Origin: Bacillota bacterium
GTDB taxonomy: Bacteria; Bacillota; Clostridia; Christensenellales; SZUA-584
Assembly: GCA_023415795.1 (NCBI GenBank)
Contig: JAEZJG010000014.1
Span: forward strand, 1-64,000
DNA length: 64,000 nucleotides
Reading direction: 5' to 3'
Position numbers and translations under genes: made by a program. Shown here piece by piece: positions 33,230 to 41,757 of this stretch (position 1 is its first letter; the number at the start of each line of letters is the position of its first letter). A model generated the notes under the pieces. It searched no databases. It was not told where the DNA came from and saw nothing but the letters and a program-made list of their open reading frames with translations.

Positions 33230-33991
33230 ATGCGGATAAGGCTCATCGTGGAATACGACGGGACGAATTATGTGGGTTGGCAGCGGCAGAAGGATTTAAT
33301 GTCGGTGCAGGAAGTCATGGAGAATGCTTTCTATGAGGCTGTGGGCGAGCGTGTGGTGATACACGGCTCAGGGCGTACGGATGCGGGCGTGCATGCCGAC
33401 GCTTTGGTGGCGCACCTCGATACGCAGTGTCCTGTGCCGCCGGACAAGATCAGCTACATGTTCAATATGTATTTGCCGCCTGACATACGTGTGAAGCACT
33501 CGGAGCTGGCGGACGATGCTTTTCATGCTCGGTTTGACGCGAGGGGGAAGACGTATCGCTACACGATATACAATGCCAAGCATGCCTCTGCGATATACAG
33601 GAATATGTCGGCATTTGTGCGCGGAACGCTGGACATTGAGAGGATGAGGGCAGCGGCGGAAAGGCTGTGCGGTACACACGATTTCAAGCCATTTTCCGCA
33701 AACGGCACAGAGGTGAAGGATACGATACGCACGATATTTCGTGTGGAGGTGACGTCCGAGCTGCCATTCATACGGATTGATGTGACGGGCTCGGGGTTTC
33801 TCAACCATATGGTGCGCATCATTGTGGGCACGCTGATTCAGGTGGGCATCGGTAAGCGAGAGCCGGAGTGCATTGAAGCCATACTGGCGAAAAGAGAGCT
33901 GCCGGGGGCGACCGCGCCGGCACAAGGGCTGACACTCAAGAAGGTGTATTACGCGCCGGAGGAGCCGCAAGGGGGTTTGCATGAGGGATGA
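33230..33991 (+). CDS. truA: tRNA pseudouridine synthase A
   Basis: Makes pseudouridine at positions 38-40 of tRNA anticodon stems. The catalytic Asp is in GSGRTDAGVHADALVAH; further blocks are YDGTNYVGWQRQ at the start and GSGFLNHMVRIIVGTLIQVG near residue 190. 253 residues, complete. It overlaps the next gene by 11 bp. Confidence 0.97.
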   Translation: MRIRLIVEYDGTNYVGWQRQKDLMSVQEVMENAFYEAVGERVVIHGSGRTDAGVHADALVAHLDTQCPVPPDKISYMFNMYLPPDIRVKHSELADDAFHARFDARGKTYRYTIYNAKHASAIYRNMSAFVRGTLDIERMRAAAERLCGTHDFKPFSANGTEVKDTIRTIFRVEVTSELPFIRIDVTGSGFLNHMVRIIVGTLIQVGIGKREPECIEAILAKRELPGATAPAQGLTLKKVYYAPEEPQGGLHEG

Positions 33992-34799
33992 AAAGGGCAC
34001 AGACAAGAAGACAGGCAATACCGTCTTCATTAAGCTTGTCTGCTGGCTGCTGATAGCCGGAGGATTGGTGCTGGGGGGGCTGTCGCTGATATCCGTGCTG
34101 GTATCCACTGCGATCACCATCGGTATGGTGCTGCCTGCTCTGCTGGGGCTGCTGATGATCGTTTACGCTGTGGCGCGGCTGAGGAAGAACGGGCGTGTGA
34201 TACAGCAGCGGTGGTTGCGTGTGGCCATCACGGTGTGTCTGATTGCGGGGCTGCTGTTTGCAGCTGTTTTAGAGACGCTGATGTCTGTGACGGCCTATAA
34301 GCCGCCGCCGGAGGAGGACACCGGCTTTGTGATTGTGCTGGGCTGCGGTGTGTTTCCGGACGGGACGCTGACGCTGTCGCTCAAGAACAGGCTGGATGCA
34401 GCGTACGATTATCTGACAGAGCATGAGGATTCGCTATGCATTGTGTCCGGCGGGCAGGGTGATAATGAGCCGGTGCCTGAAGCGGAGGCGATGAGCCAAT
34501 ATCTGCGTTCGCGCGGGATTGATGCCGATCGCATACTCAAGGAAGACCGATCCACCAGCACGCTGCTGAACCTGACGTACTCCAAGGAAATCATGGCGGA
34601 GTATACTGACCGCCCTCAAACGGCGGCTATCGTGACCAGCGATTATCACGTGTTCCGTGCGCTGCTGCTGGCGCGAGACCTAGACATCAACGCGTTCGGC
34701 ATACCGGCGGGAACCAATTGGAAGATCGTCGTGGCGTGTCATGTGCGCGAATACGCCGCCATTGTCAAGACGGTGCTGTTCGGCGGCGCAGAGCTCTAG
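33981..34799 (+). CDS. YdcF/ElyC-type DUF218 membrane protein
   Basis: Two or three N-terminal membrane helices (residues 15-95) precede a DUF218 domain: VIVLGCGVFPDGTLTLSLKNRLDAA, CIVSGGQGDNEPVPEAEAM, RILKEDRSTSTLLNLTYSKEIM and IVTSDYHVFRALLLA. Relatives (SanA, ElyC, YdcF) are linked to envelope integrity and lipid-carrier metabolism, but no reaction is proved. Co-transcribed with truA. Confidence 0.87.
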   Translation: MRDEKGTDKKTGNTVFIKLVCWLLIAGGLVLGGLSLISVLVSTAITIGMVLPALLGLLMIVYAVARLRKNGRVIQQRWLRVAITVCLIAGLLFAAVLETLMSVTAYKPPPEEDTGFVIVLGCGVFPDGTLTLSLKNRLDAAYDYLTEHEDSLCIVSGGQGDNEPVPEAEAMSQYLRSRGIDADRILKEDRSTSTLLNLTYSKEIMAEYTDRPQTAAIVTSDYHVFRALLLARDLDINAFGIPAGTNWKIVVACHVREYAAIVKTVLFGGAEL

Positions 34800-34822
34800 C
34801 CGGCAATTTTGTATCCGCCAGC

Positions 34823-34854
34823 ACCTGTACATGACAGGTCGAATATAGTATAAT
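34823..34854 (+). promoter_or_regulatory. Promoter with overlapping inverted repeat before the PRTase gene
   Basis: TATAAT at 34849-34854 with TGTACA 17 bases upstream. A perfect 6-bp inverted repeat (ACCTGT-ACATG-ACAGGT, 34823-34839) covers that -35, an arrangement that suggests a repressor site. Confidence 0.45.
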
Positions 34855-34911
34855 AGCACCCGTGTTGTCGCGCTGGCGCGATGAAATATTGGGAAACGGG
34901 GAGAATGGATC

Positions 34912-35469
34912 ATGCTGACTTATCCGCTGCAAGTCGCCGGTTTGAAGCGCGACCTGCCCATCTGCAAGGTGACAGATGAATTATACATTGGTGCGTTCGT
35001 GATATTCGGGGATGTGGAGCTGACCGTGGCGTGTGCGGCGGCGCTGCTCAAAATAGCCCCCGAATTCGATTATATGATAAGCCCGGAGGCCAAGAGCATT
35101 CCTTTGATACACGAGATGGCTCGGCAGAAAGGCAGCAACAAGTACATTCTGGCGCGCAAGGTGCCCAAGCTGTATATGCGCGATCTGTTCAAAGCGGAGG
35201 TGACGTCGATCACCACCGAGAAGCCGCAGGTGCTGTATCTGGACGGCAGTGACGCGAAGCTGATGGAGGGCAAGCGTATACTTGTGGTGGACGATGTGAT
35301 ATCCACAGGCGAATCCATCCGTGCGGTGGAAGAGCTGGTGAAGAAGGCGGGCGGCATACTGGCGGGTAAGATTGCGATACTTGCTGAAGGTGATGCCAAG
35401 GAACGCGACGATATATTGTTTCTGGAATCGCTGCCGCTGTTCAACGCGGACGGTACGGTTAAGGGATAA
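34912..35469 (+). CDS. Phosphoribosyltransferase-family protein, adenine PRTase-like
   Basis: Type I PRTase fold with the PRPP-binding loop RILVVDDVISTGESIRAVEE near residue 123 and MISPEAKSIPLIHEMAR as the flexible-loop region. Length (185) and overall order resemble adenine phosphoribosyltransferase (Apt), but the N-terminus (MLTYPLQVAGLKRDLPICKV) is unusual, so it may be a regulator or an enzyme for another base. An inverted repeat over its promoter fits purine- or other repressor control. Confidence 0.75.
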   Translation: MLTYPLQVAGLKRDLPICKVTDELYIGAFVIFGDVELTVACAAALLKIAPEFDYMISPEAKSIPLIHEMARQKGSNKYILARKVPKLYMRDLFKAEVTSITTEKPQVLYLDGSDAKLMEGKRILVVDDVISTGESIRAVEELVKKAGGILAGKIAILAEGDAKERDDILFLESLPLFNADGTVKG

Positions 35470-35475
35470 ATGTAA

Positions 35476-35573
35476 CGAAGGTTTAAGACCGTGGAGGCGC
35501 TGCCTCCACACCTTCGCTAAAGGGGCAGCGCCCCTTTAGAATCCCGTCAGGAAAATGCCTGAAGGCATTTTCC
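35476..35573. repeat. Cluster of three perfect hairpins, REP-like element
   Basis: Three adjacent palindromes: a 7-bp outer stem (35476-35482/35510-35516) around GTGGAGGC/GCCTCCAC; CTAAAGGGGC/GCCCCTTTAG (35517-35539); and GGAAAATGCC/GGCATTTTCC (35550-35573). Loops are 3-4 bases. No gene lies here. The layout is that of interspersed extragenic palindromes, and I expect further copies in the genome. Confidence 0.7.
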
Positions 35574-35604
35574 GTAAGTAATGTAATCTACTTAAAAAAT
35601 AATG

Positions 35605-35629
35605 GCTGCTTTCTTGGCAGCTTTTATTA
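35605..35629 (+). terminator. Possible terminator after the PRTase gene
   Basis: GCTGC, 7-base loop, GCAGC followed by TTTTATTAT; flanking AATAA/TTATT can lengthen the stem. Confidence 0.5.
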
Positions 35630-35659
35630 TGTTCCCTGATACCGCAATCACCATGGGCG

Positions 35660-35688
35660 TTGATAATACGGCGTGCTTGTGGTATATT
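35660..35688 (+). promoter_or_regulatory. Promoter of argS
   Basis: TTGATA, 17 bases, TATATT, ending 31 bp before the argS start. The short leader leaves no room for a T-box. Confidence 0.65.
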
Positions 35689-35719
35689 TCTTGAGTATTA
35701 ATCGGAAGGCAGGATTTTC

Positions 35720-37414
35720 ATGGATTATAGCAGATTACTGGCGCAGGCGGTGGCGGAAGCTTCCGGGCTTGCGATTGAAGATACGGCGGCAATGATCGAG
35801 ATACCGGCTGATGCAGCAATGGGGGACTACGCGTTCCCGTGCTTTAAGCTGGCAAAGGCGCTGCGCAAGGCGCCTCCCGCTATAGCGGCAGAGATCAGCG
35901 AGAAGCTGGTAAAGCATTCGTTCATTGCCGAGGTGCGCGTGGTGGGCGCTTACATCAACTTCTTTATCGACCGTGTGAGCTTCGCGAAGGGCACGCTGGC
36001 AGACGTGGCGGCGGCTGGCGCCGGCTTTGGCGGCAGCGTTGAGGGTGCTGGCAAGGTGGTCTGTATCGACTATTCGTCCATCAACATCGCCAAGCCATTC
36101 CACATTGGGCATCTGTCCACCACCGTGATCGGCAGCGCGCTGTATCGCATATATGGCTTCTTGGGGTATAAGCCGGTGGGCATCAACCACCTTGGCGACT
36201 GGGGCACGCAGTTCGGCAAGCTGATTGTGGCATATAAGCTGTGGGGCAGCAAGGCAGAAATTGAGGAGCGCTCTATCTCCGCGATGCTGGAGCTGTATGT
36301 GCGCTTCCATGACGAAGCGGAAAAGGACCCGGCACTGGACGAGCAGGCGCGTGCGTGGTTCAAGAAAATAGAGGATGGCGACGCCGAAGCGCTGGAAATT
36401 TTCAACTGGTTTAAGGAACTGACGCTCAAAGAGGTCGGCAAGATATATGACGTGCTGGGCGTGCACTTCGACAGTTACGCGGGCGAGAGCTTCTACAACG
36501 ACAAGATGCAGCCCATCATCGACGAGCTGAAGGAAAAGCAGCTGCTGGAGTTCTCGGACGGCGCATATGTGGTGCGGTTGGGTGAAGAACTGCCGCCCTG
36601 CATTGTGCTGAAGTCGGACGGGGCGACGCTTTATTCCACGCGCGATCTCGCGGCGGCGTTTTATCGCAAACAGACGTATGATTTCCACAAGTGTCTGTAC
36701 GTGGTGGCCTATCAGCAGAACCTGCACTTCAAGCAGTGGTTCAATGTGGTGGAGCTGATGGGGCACGAGTGGGCGAAGGATTTGGAGCATGTCGCCTTTG
36801 GCATGGTATCGCTGGAGGACGGGACGCTGTCTACCCGCAAGGGCAAGGTGGTGTTTCTTGCGGATGTGCTGGACAAGGCCGTGGAGAAGACGCTGGGCAT
36901 CATCGAGGAGAAATCTCCCAATCTCGAAAACAAAGAGGAAGTTGCCAAAACAGTGGGCATCGGCGCGGTGGTATTCGACACGCTGTCGTCTGCACGCATT
37001 AAGGATATCACGTTCTCGTTTGACCGCGTGCTGAATTTCGACGGCGAGACAGGGCCGTATGTGCAGTATACGCATGCGCGGTGCGCAAGCCTGCTGCGGC
37101 GTGCGGAGATGGATTGGGCAGCGGCGGAGAAGGATTACGCGGCGCTGGACAATGCCGAGGCATTCACGGCAGCCAAGCTGCTCTACAGCTTCCCCGAAAC
37201 GGTAGCGCGTGCGTGTGAGAAGAACGAGCCGTATCTGATTACGCGTCACGTGATAGAGCTGGCCAAGGCCATGAACCGCTTCTACTACGAGCATCGCATT
37301 ATCGACGGTGACGCGGCGCAGACGGCGGCTCGGCTGGAGCTGACGGCGTGTGTGAAGCAGGTTATCAAGACCGGGCTGTATTTGATCGGCGTGGGCGCGC
37401 CGGAGAGGATGTAA
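35720..37414 (+). CDS. argS: Arginyl-tRNA synthetase
   Basis: Class I synthetase charging tRNA-Arg. The HIGH motif is FHIGHLSTTVIGSALYRI (near residue 128), preceded by the family block VCIDYSSINIAKP; the KMSKS equivalent is LSTRKGKVV. The N-terminal additional domain (residues 1-100) and the DALR-type anticodon-binding C-terminus (from about 445) are complete. Confidence 0.98.
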   Translation: MDYSRLLAQAVAEASGLAIEDTAAMIEIPADAAMGDYAFPCFKLAKALRKAPPAIAAEISEKLVKHSFIAEVRVVGAYINFFIDRVSFAKGTLADVAAAGAGFGGSVEGAGKVVCIDYSSINIAKPFHIGHLSTTVIGSALYRIYGFLGYKPVGINHLGDWGTQFGKLIVAYKLWGSKAEIEERSISAMLELYVRFHDEAEKDPALDEQARAWFKKIEDGDAEALEIFNWFKELTLKEVGKIYDVLGVHFDSYAGESFYNDKMQPIIDELKEKQLLEFSDGAYVVRLGEELPPCIVLKSDGATLYSTRDLAAAFYRKQTYDFHKCLYVVAYQQNLHFKQWFNVVELMGHEWAKDLEHVAFGMVSLEDGTLSTRKGKVVFLADVLDKAVEKTLGIIEEKSPNLENKEEVAKTVGIGAVVFDTLSSARIKDITFSFDRVLNFDGETGPYVQYTHARCASLLRRAEMDWAAAEKDYAALDNAEAFTAAKLLYSFPETVARACEKNEPYLITRHVIELAKAMNRFYYEHRIIDGDAAQTAARLELTACVKQVIKTGLYLIGVGAPERM

Positions 37415-37441
37415 ACGCCAACACCGCTTACGAGCGTTTTT
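37413..37441 (+). terminator. Weak terminator after argS
   Basis: AAACGC and GCGTTT (starting in the stop codon) close a 15-base loop that can form CGCT/AGCG, followed by TTTTT. Confidence 0.4.
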
Positions 37442-37569
37442 CATAAATCATATAAGCATCGAAACCCACAGCATGGAGGGGTTACGTCTGTGCAAAATAT
37501 AAGCATAGGAAATCTGCGTATTCGGGAGAATGGCGCGGGATTTTTGTGCATGGAAAAACGGAGAGATTT

Positions 37570-38682
37570 ATGGAAAAACGCGAAAGGCTAAGCTTTTGGG
37601 ATTTCATCAAGAAACACAGCAAGCGCTATTTCATTGACGCGTTGGGCGCGATGGCGCTGGGTTTATTCTCGTCGCTCATTATCGGACTCATCATGACGCA
37701 GGTTATCAACCTGATTTGGCCGCGGATTGCTGCATCGGTGACGCTGGAGCGGTTCGCCGAATGCGTGAAGCTGCTGTCGTCCGGGCAGGCGACAGGGTTG
37801 GAATTTATCGAGGTGTTCAAATACCTGATCGGCTCGTCGTCGCCTGTGGTGGGCGCGGCTATCGGTGTGGCTGTGGCATGGGGCCTCAAGGGTAAGCCGC
37901 TCACAATGTTCTCGTCTGCTGTGACAGGCGCATATGGCTATATGCTGGGCGGACCGGTGGGCTGCTATATCGCTGCACTGATGGGGGCGGAGTTCGGCCG
38001 CCTGGTGGCAGGGCGCACCAAGATTGATATCATACTGACGCCTGTGGTGACGATACTGACGGGCTGCATCGCGGGGTGGCTGGTGGGCCCTGCGGTGAGC
38101 TTGCTGATGACATCGCTTGGAGCGCTTATCATGCAGGCGACGGAGCTGCAGCCCTTTTTCATGGGTATCGCGGTGGCGGTGATCATGGGCATGATATTAA
38201 CAGCGCCTATATCCAGCGCGGCGCTGTGCATCATGCTGGGGCTGTCCGGTTTGGCGGCGGGTGCGGCGACGGTGGGCTGCTGTGCGCAGATGGTGGGCTT
38301 CGCAGTGGCGAGCTTCCGAGAAAACAAGTGGGGCGGCTTGATCGCACAAGGGCTGGGTACATCGATGCTGCAGGTGCCTAACATCGTGCGTCATCCGCTG
38401 ATATGGATACCGCCCACGCTGGCCAGCGCGATATTGGGGCCGGTATCGACACTGGCTCTGGGTATGACCAACATCCCGCTGGGTGCGGGCATGGGCACCT
38501 CCGGTCTGGTGGGTCAGGTGGGCACCTTCACCGCGATGGCAGGGGTATATGATGGCTGGACGCTGTTGATCATCGTGGTCGGGCTGCACTTCATTGCTCC
38601 GGCGGGGCTGACGCTGCTATTCTCGGAGCTGATGCGCAAGAAAGGCTGGATCAAGCCGGGTGACATGCTGCTGCCGTCGTAG
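37570..38682 (+). CDS. PTS EIIC-type membrane protein (PfoR-like family)
   Basis: Integral membrane protein with about ten helices and Gly/Ala-rich loops (GSSSPVVGAAIGVAVAWGLKGKP, GLGTSMLQVPNIVRHPLIW, NIPLGAGMGTSGLVGQVG). It resembles the EIIC-like family that includes Clostridium PfoR; no EIIA or EIIB genes are nearby, so it may act as a stand-alone transporter or sensor rather than a sugar phosphotransferase. The ATG giving MEKRERLSFWDF has CGGAG seven bases upstream; a GTG eight codons earlier lacks a site. It has its own terminator. Confidence 0.8.
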   Translation: MEKRERLSFWDFIKKHSKRYFIDALGAMALGLFSSLIIGLIMTQVINLIWPRIAASVTLERFAECVKLLSSGQATGLEFIEVFKYLIGSSSPVVGAAIGVAVAWGLKGKPLTMFSSAVTGAYGYMLGGPVGCYIAALMGAEFGRLVAGRTKIDIILTPVVTILTGCIAGWLVGPAVSLLMTSLGALIMQATELQPFFMGIAVAVIMGMILTAPISSAALCIMLGLSGLAAGAATVGCCAQMVGFAVASFRENKWGGLIAQGLGTSMLQVPNIVRHPLIWIPPTLASAILGPVSTLALGMTNIPLGAGMGTSGLVGQVGTFTAMAGVYDGWTLLIIVVGLHFIAPAGLTLLFSELMRKKGWIKPGDMLLPS

Positions 38683-38717
38683 GTCGTTTGGGTTTACTGT
38701 GTTTGGTTGGAATACTG

Positions 38718-38750
38718 GAGGTGGTTGTAAGGACTGCCTCTTTTATTTTT
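38718..38750 (+). terminator. Terminator after the EIIC-like gene
   Basis: GAGGTGGT pairs with ACTGCCTC (8 bp, two G-U) around a 7-base loop, followed by TTTTATTTTT. Confidence 0.75.
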
Positions 38751-38802
38751 CGGGAAATAGCTTTGCGATTTGTGAATTGATATGATCGGAAGCGCAAAAA
38801 AG

Positions 38803-38831
38803 TTGCCCCCGCTGGCAAATTGTGCGATAAT
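38803..38831 (+). promoter_or_regulatory. Promoter of serS
   Basis: TTGCCC, 17 bases, GATAAT, about 35 bp before serS. No T-box leader is present. Confidence 0.55.
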
Positions 38832-38866
38832 ACCAATTAAGATTAAGGTGAAGGACAAGGTAGCAT

Positions 38867-40129
38867 ATGCTGGACATCAAGAGGATACGGACGAATCCGG
38901 AAGAAGTGAAAACAGGTCTTGCCAGCCGTGGTGTATCGGGCGTGGTAGAGAAGGTAGCGGCGCTGGATGAAAAGCGACGCGAGCTGATTGTAAAGACGGA
39001 GACGCTCAAAGCACAGCGCAATGAGGCGTCTAAGCAGATACCCGCGATGAAGAAGGCGGGGCAGGATACGACGGCGCTGCTGGAGGATATGAAGCGCGTT
39101 GCCGACGAGGTAAAGGATATTGACGCGGAGCTGGCAGGTATTGACGCGGAGCTGAACGGCATACTGCTGTCTACCCCCAACGTACCGATGGCGGACGTGC
39201 CGGTGGGCGAGAGCGATAAGGATAACATGGAGCTGCGGCGTTGGGGCGAGCCGCGCCAATTCGAGTATGAGCCGCTGGCACATTGGGACATTGGCACAGC
39301 GCTGGGCATACTGGACTTTGAGACGGCGGCGGCGGTAACGGGCGCACGCTTTGTGTTTTACAAGGGGCTGGGCAGCAGGCTGGAACGCTCGCTGGTCAGC
39401 TTTATGCTGGACCTGCACACGCTGGAAGGGCCTTATGTGGAGGTGTTTCCGCCGTACATGGTGAACCGCGCTTCGATGCAGGGCACAGGACAGCTGCCCA
39501 AATTTGAGGAAGATGCATTTGCTGTAAAGAACATGGATTACTTCCTGATACCCACAGCGGAGGTGCCGGTGACCAACATGTACCGCGATACCATCATGGA
39601 GACGCTGCCGGTATACCATACGGCATACAGCGCGTGCTTCAGGGCGGAGGCCGGCAGCGCAGGGCGCGATACGCGCGGGCTGATTCGCCAGCACCAGTTT
39701 AACAAGGTGGAGCTGGTGAAGTTTGCTAAGCCGGAGGATTCCGCAGCGGAGCTGGAGGCGTTGACTGCGGATGCCGAAAAGGTGCTTCAGCGATTGGGGC
39801 TGCCTTATCGGGTGATGCAGCTGTGCACGGGAGACCTTGGATTCTCTTCCGCCAAGACCTACGATTTAGAGGTATGGATGCCCAGCTACGGGCGGTATGT
39901 GGAGATATCGTCGTGCTCAAACTTCCTCGATTTTCAGGCGCGCCGGGCGAACATCAAGTATCGCAGTGCGCCGGGCGCGAAACCGGAGCTGGTGCATACG
40001 CTCAATGGCAGCGGTGTGGCCATCGGACGCACAGTGGCAGCGATATTGGAAAACTATCAGAGACCGGACGGCAGCGTGGAGATACCCCAAGCGCTGCGTG
40101 AATATATGAAGACCGACGTTATCAAGTGA
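38867..40129 (+). CDS. serS: Seryl-tRNA synthetase
   Basis: Class II synthetase charging tRNA-Ser and feeding selenocysteine synthesis. The N-terminal antiparallel coiled-coil arm (residues 25-105) binds the long variable arm of tRNA-Ser. Motif 2 is FRAEAGSAGRDTRGLIRQHQF and motif 3 is GVAIGRTVAAILENYQ. It starts MLDIKRIRTNPEEVK, the usual family start. Confidence 0.98.
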   Translation: MLDIKRIRTNPEEVKTGLASRGVSGVVEKVAALDEKRRELIVKTETLKAQRNEASKQIPAMKKAGQDTTALLEDMKRVADEVKDIDAELAGIDAELNGILLSTPNVPMADVPVGESDKDNMELRRWGEPRQFEYEPLAHWDIGTALGILDFETAAAVTGARFVFYKGLGSRLERSLVSFMLDLHTLEGPYVEVFPPYMVNRASMQGTGQLPKFEEDAFAVKNMDYFLIPTAEVPVTNMYRDTIMETLPVYHTAYSACFRAEAGSAGRDTRGLIRQHQFNKVELVKFAKPEDSAAELEALTADAEKVLQRLGLPYRVMQLCTGDLGFSSAKTYDLEVWMPSYGRYVEISSCSNFLDFQARRANIKYRSAPGAKPELVHTLNGSGVAIGRTVAAILENYQRPDGSVEIPQALREYMKTDVIK

Positions 40130-40184
40130 GCTGGTAAGAAAAAGCGCCCGTCGCTGAGCCATGGGCGGGAAACGGAGGCCGACA

Positions 40185-41684
40185 GTGATTATTTGTGAAG
40201 AATGCAATGCGCGTAACAGAAACGGTGCGTATGTGTGTGAGGAGTGCGGCGCTAGCCTGCTGCATCTGGAGCCGACGGCGGACGATTCCGAACCGGTGAA
40301 GCGCAAAGCACCTTTGTTTGGGCGAAAGGAACGCTTCGTTGAGGACGAGCCGGAGTATGAGGACGGCGAAGACGAAGCGGTGGCTACGATAGACGTAGAG
40401 GTAGAGGAGCTTGAAGAGGAGCCAGTGCATCAGCGCAGACCGCTTTTCGGGCGCAAAGCACGCTTCGTTGAGGACGAGCCGGAGTATGAAGACGGCGAGG
40501 AAGACGCGACGGCTACGATGGACATAGAGGAAGAGGAGCCTGAAGAGGAGCCAGTGCATCAGCGCAGACCGCTTTTCGCGCGCAAAGCACGCTTTGTTGA
40601 TGACGAGCTGGAGTACGAAGATGGCGAAGACGAAGCGGCGGCTACGATGGACATAGAGGAAGAGGAACCTGAGGAGGAGCCAGTGCGTCAGCGCAGACTG
40701 TTGTTCGGGCGCAAGGCACGCTTTGTGGACGACGAGCCGGAGTATGAAGGCGGCGAGGAAGACGCGGCGGTTACGATGGACATAGAGGAAGAGGAGCCTG
40801 AGGAGGAGCCAGTGCGTCAGCGCAGACCGCTGTTTGGGCGCAAAGCGCGTTTCGTGGACGACGAGCCGGAGTATGAAGACGGCGATGATGAAGCGATGGC
40901 AGGCGCAGGGATGCCGGAGGCAGGGCCTGTGAGGGTGCGAAAGCCTTTGGTAACGGCGTTTTTGGAAGAGGATGAACCGGAAGAAGACGTCACGGACCAG
41001 CAGACGGGGCAGACGCTAGAGTTTGTGGAAGAGCACGCGGAAGAAGTGGCTGAACCGCAGGAGGAGATCGTCCCGCACGCTGACACCGGGCTGTCCGCTG
41101 CCACAGAAGTGCAAACGGATGCAGAACCAGTGCACACCATCGAATTGGATGTGCCAAGCGCAGAGCAGCCAGCACGTACCGCGGTTAAAGTATCAGTGTG
41201 TAATATTAAATCTGTGCGCGTCAGAAATGCAGCGCCAGCCGCCCCGCCGTCCAGCATCGATCTTGACATGGAGGTGCAGCACCTTGAGGATGACAACGAG
41301 GATGAGTACGAGGATGACGACGGTTATGATCGCGCCAGACCAGTACGCAAGCCGGATTTCAGGGCTGCATACCAGAAATCCGTACGGAGCGATAGCGACA
41401 GAATGACGGGTGGCATGATCGCCGCGATTATCACGGTATCGTCGCTGCTGGTGGTGACATTAGTGGTATTGGGTGTGCTGGTGGTCGGGAAAATGAACAG
41501 ATCCGAACCCGTGATTGCGGCTCCTACAACGATAATTGTACCGGCGCCAACAGAGGAAGCCGGCAACAGCCCCGATTTAGAAGCGTCGCCCGGTGCGGCG
41601 GCGGCACCCACAACACCGGAGGATGAGCTTGGCTCTGTACTTGAAGAGCCAACGGAGGAGCAGCTGCCGGGAGTCGATCAATAG
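40185..41684 (+). CDS. Zinc-ribbon membrane protein with five 43-residue charge-block repeats
   Basis: Unknown family, 499 residues. The first 25 residues form a zinc ribbon (ICEECNARN ... VCEECG). Residues about 41-255 are five tandem copies of a 43-residue unit, each a basic head (RRPLFGRKARF) followed by an acidic tail (DEPEYEDGEE...DIEEEEPEEEP). An acidic, probably disordered region follows, then one membrane span near 418-442 (IAAIITVSSLLVVTLVVLGVL) and a Pro/Thr/Glu outer tail. The zinc ribbon and repeats should be cytoplasmic. GTG with GGAGG six bases upstream is preferred over an ATG eight codons earlier. It follows serS closely. Function unknown. Confidence 0.8.
   Translation: MIICEECNARNRNGAYVCEECGASLLHLEPTADDSEPVKRKAPLFGRKERFVEDEPEYEDGEDEAVATIDVEVEELEEEPVHQRRPLFGRKARFVEDEPEYEDGEEDATATMDIEEEEPEEEPVHQRRPLFARKARFVDDELEYEDGEDEAAATMDIEEEEPEEEPVRQRRLLFGRKARFVDDEPEYEGGEEDAAVTMDIEEEEPEEEPVRQRRPLFGRKARFVDDEPEYEDGDDEAMAGAGMPEAGPVRVRKPLVTAFLEEDEPEEDVTDQQTGQTLEFVEEHAEEVAEPQEEIVPHADTGLSAATEVQTDAEPVHTIELDVPSAEQPARTAVKVSVCNIKSVRVRNAAPAAPPSSIDLDMEVQHLEDDNEDEYEDDDGYDRARPVRKPDFRAAYQKSVRSDSDRMTGGMIAAIITVSSLLVVTLVVLGVLVVGKMNRSEPVIAAPTTIIVPAPTEEAGNSPDLEASPGAAAAPTTPEDELGSVLEEPTEEQLPGVDQ
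40305..40949 (+). repeat. Five tandem 129-bp repeats inside the zinc-ribbon protein gene
   Basis: In-frame copies begin at 40305, 40434, 40563, 40692 and 40821. The middle copies are most alike; the first and last have diverged, and the last loses its acidic tail, as expected for expansion by recombination from the centre. Confidence 0.93.
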
Positions 41685-41685
41685 T

Positions 41686-41734
41686 AACAGCAAAACAGGA
41701 GACGGCATACGCTGCTCCTGTTTTTTGCTGTTAT
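41686..41734. terminator. Bidirectional terminator
   Basis: TAACAGCAAAACAGGAG pairs with CTCCTGTTTTTTGCTGTTA apart from a two-base size difference in the A/T tract. It lies between convergent genes and can serve both. Confidence 0.85.
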
Positions 41735-41757
41735 ATTTATTTGGGGGGATGAGATTA

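Noticed and set aside
35476..35573. CRISPR repeats or tRNA-like structure
   Set aside because: The three hairpins differ in sequence, with no equal spacers and no tRNA-type cloverleaf.
35640..35719. T-box leader for argS (and, at 38751-38866, for serS)
   Set aside because: Leaders are too short and lack the GGUGGnACCGCG T-box sequence.
35735..37444. Long open frame of about 570 codons on the minus strand opposite argS
   Set aside because: It mirrors argS in a GC-rich region, has no ribosome site and encodes an Arg/His/Leu-rich sequence typical of antisense shadows. argS itself is certain.
40305..40949. CRISPR array or non-coding satellite
   Set aside because: The 129-bp units are adjacent with no spacers and stay in frame, encoding a protein repeat.
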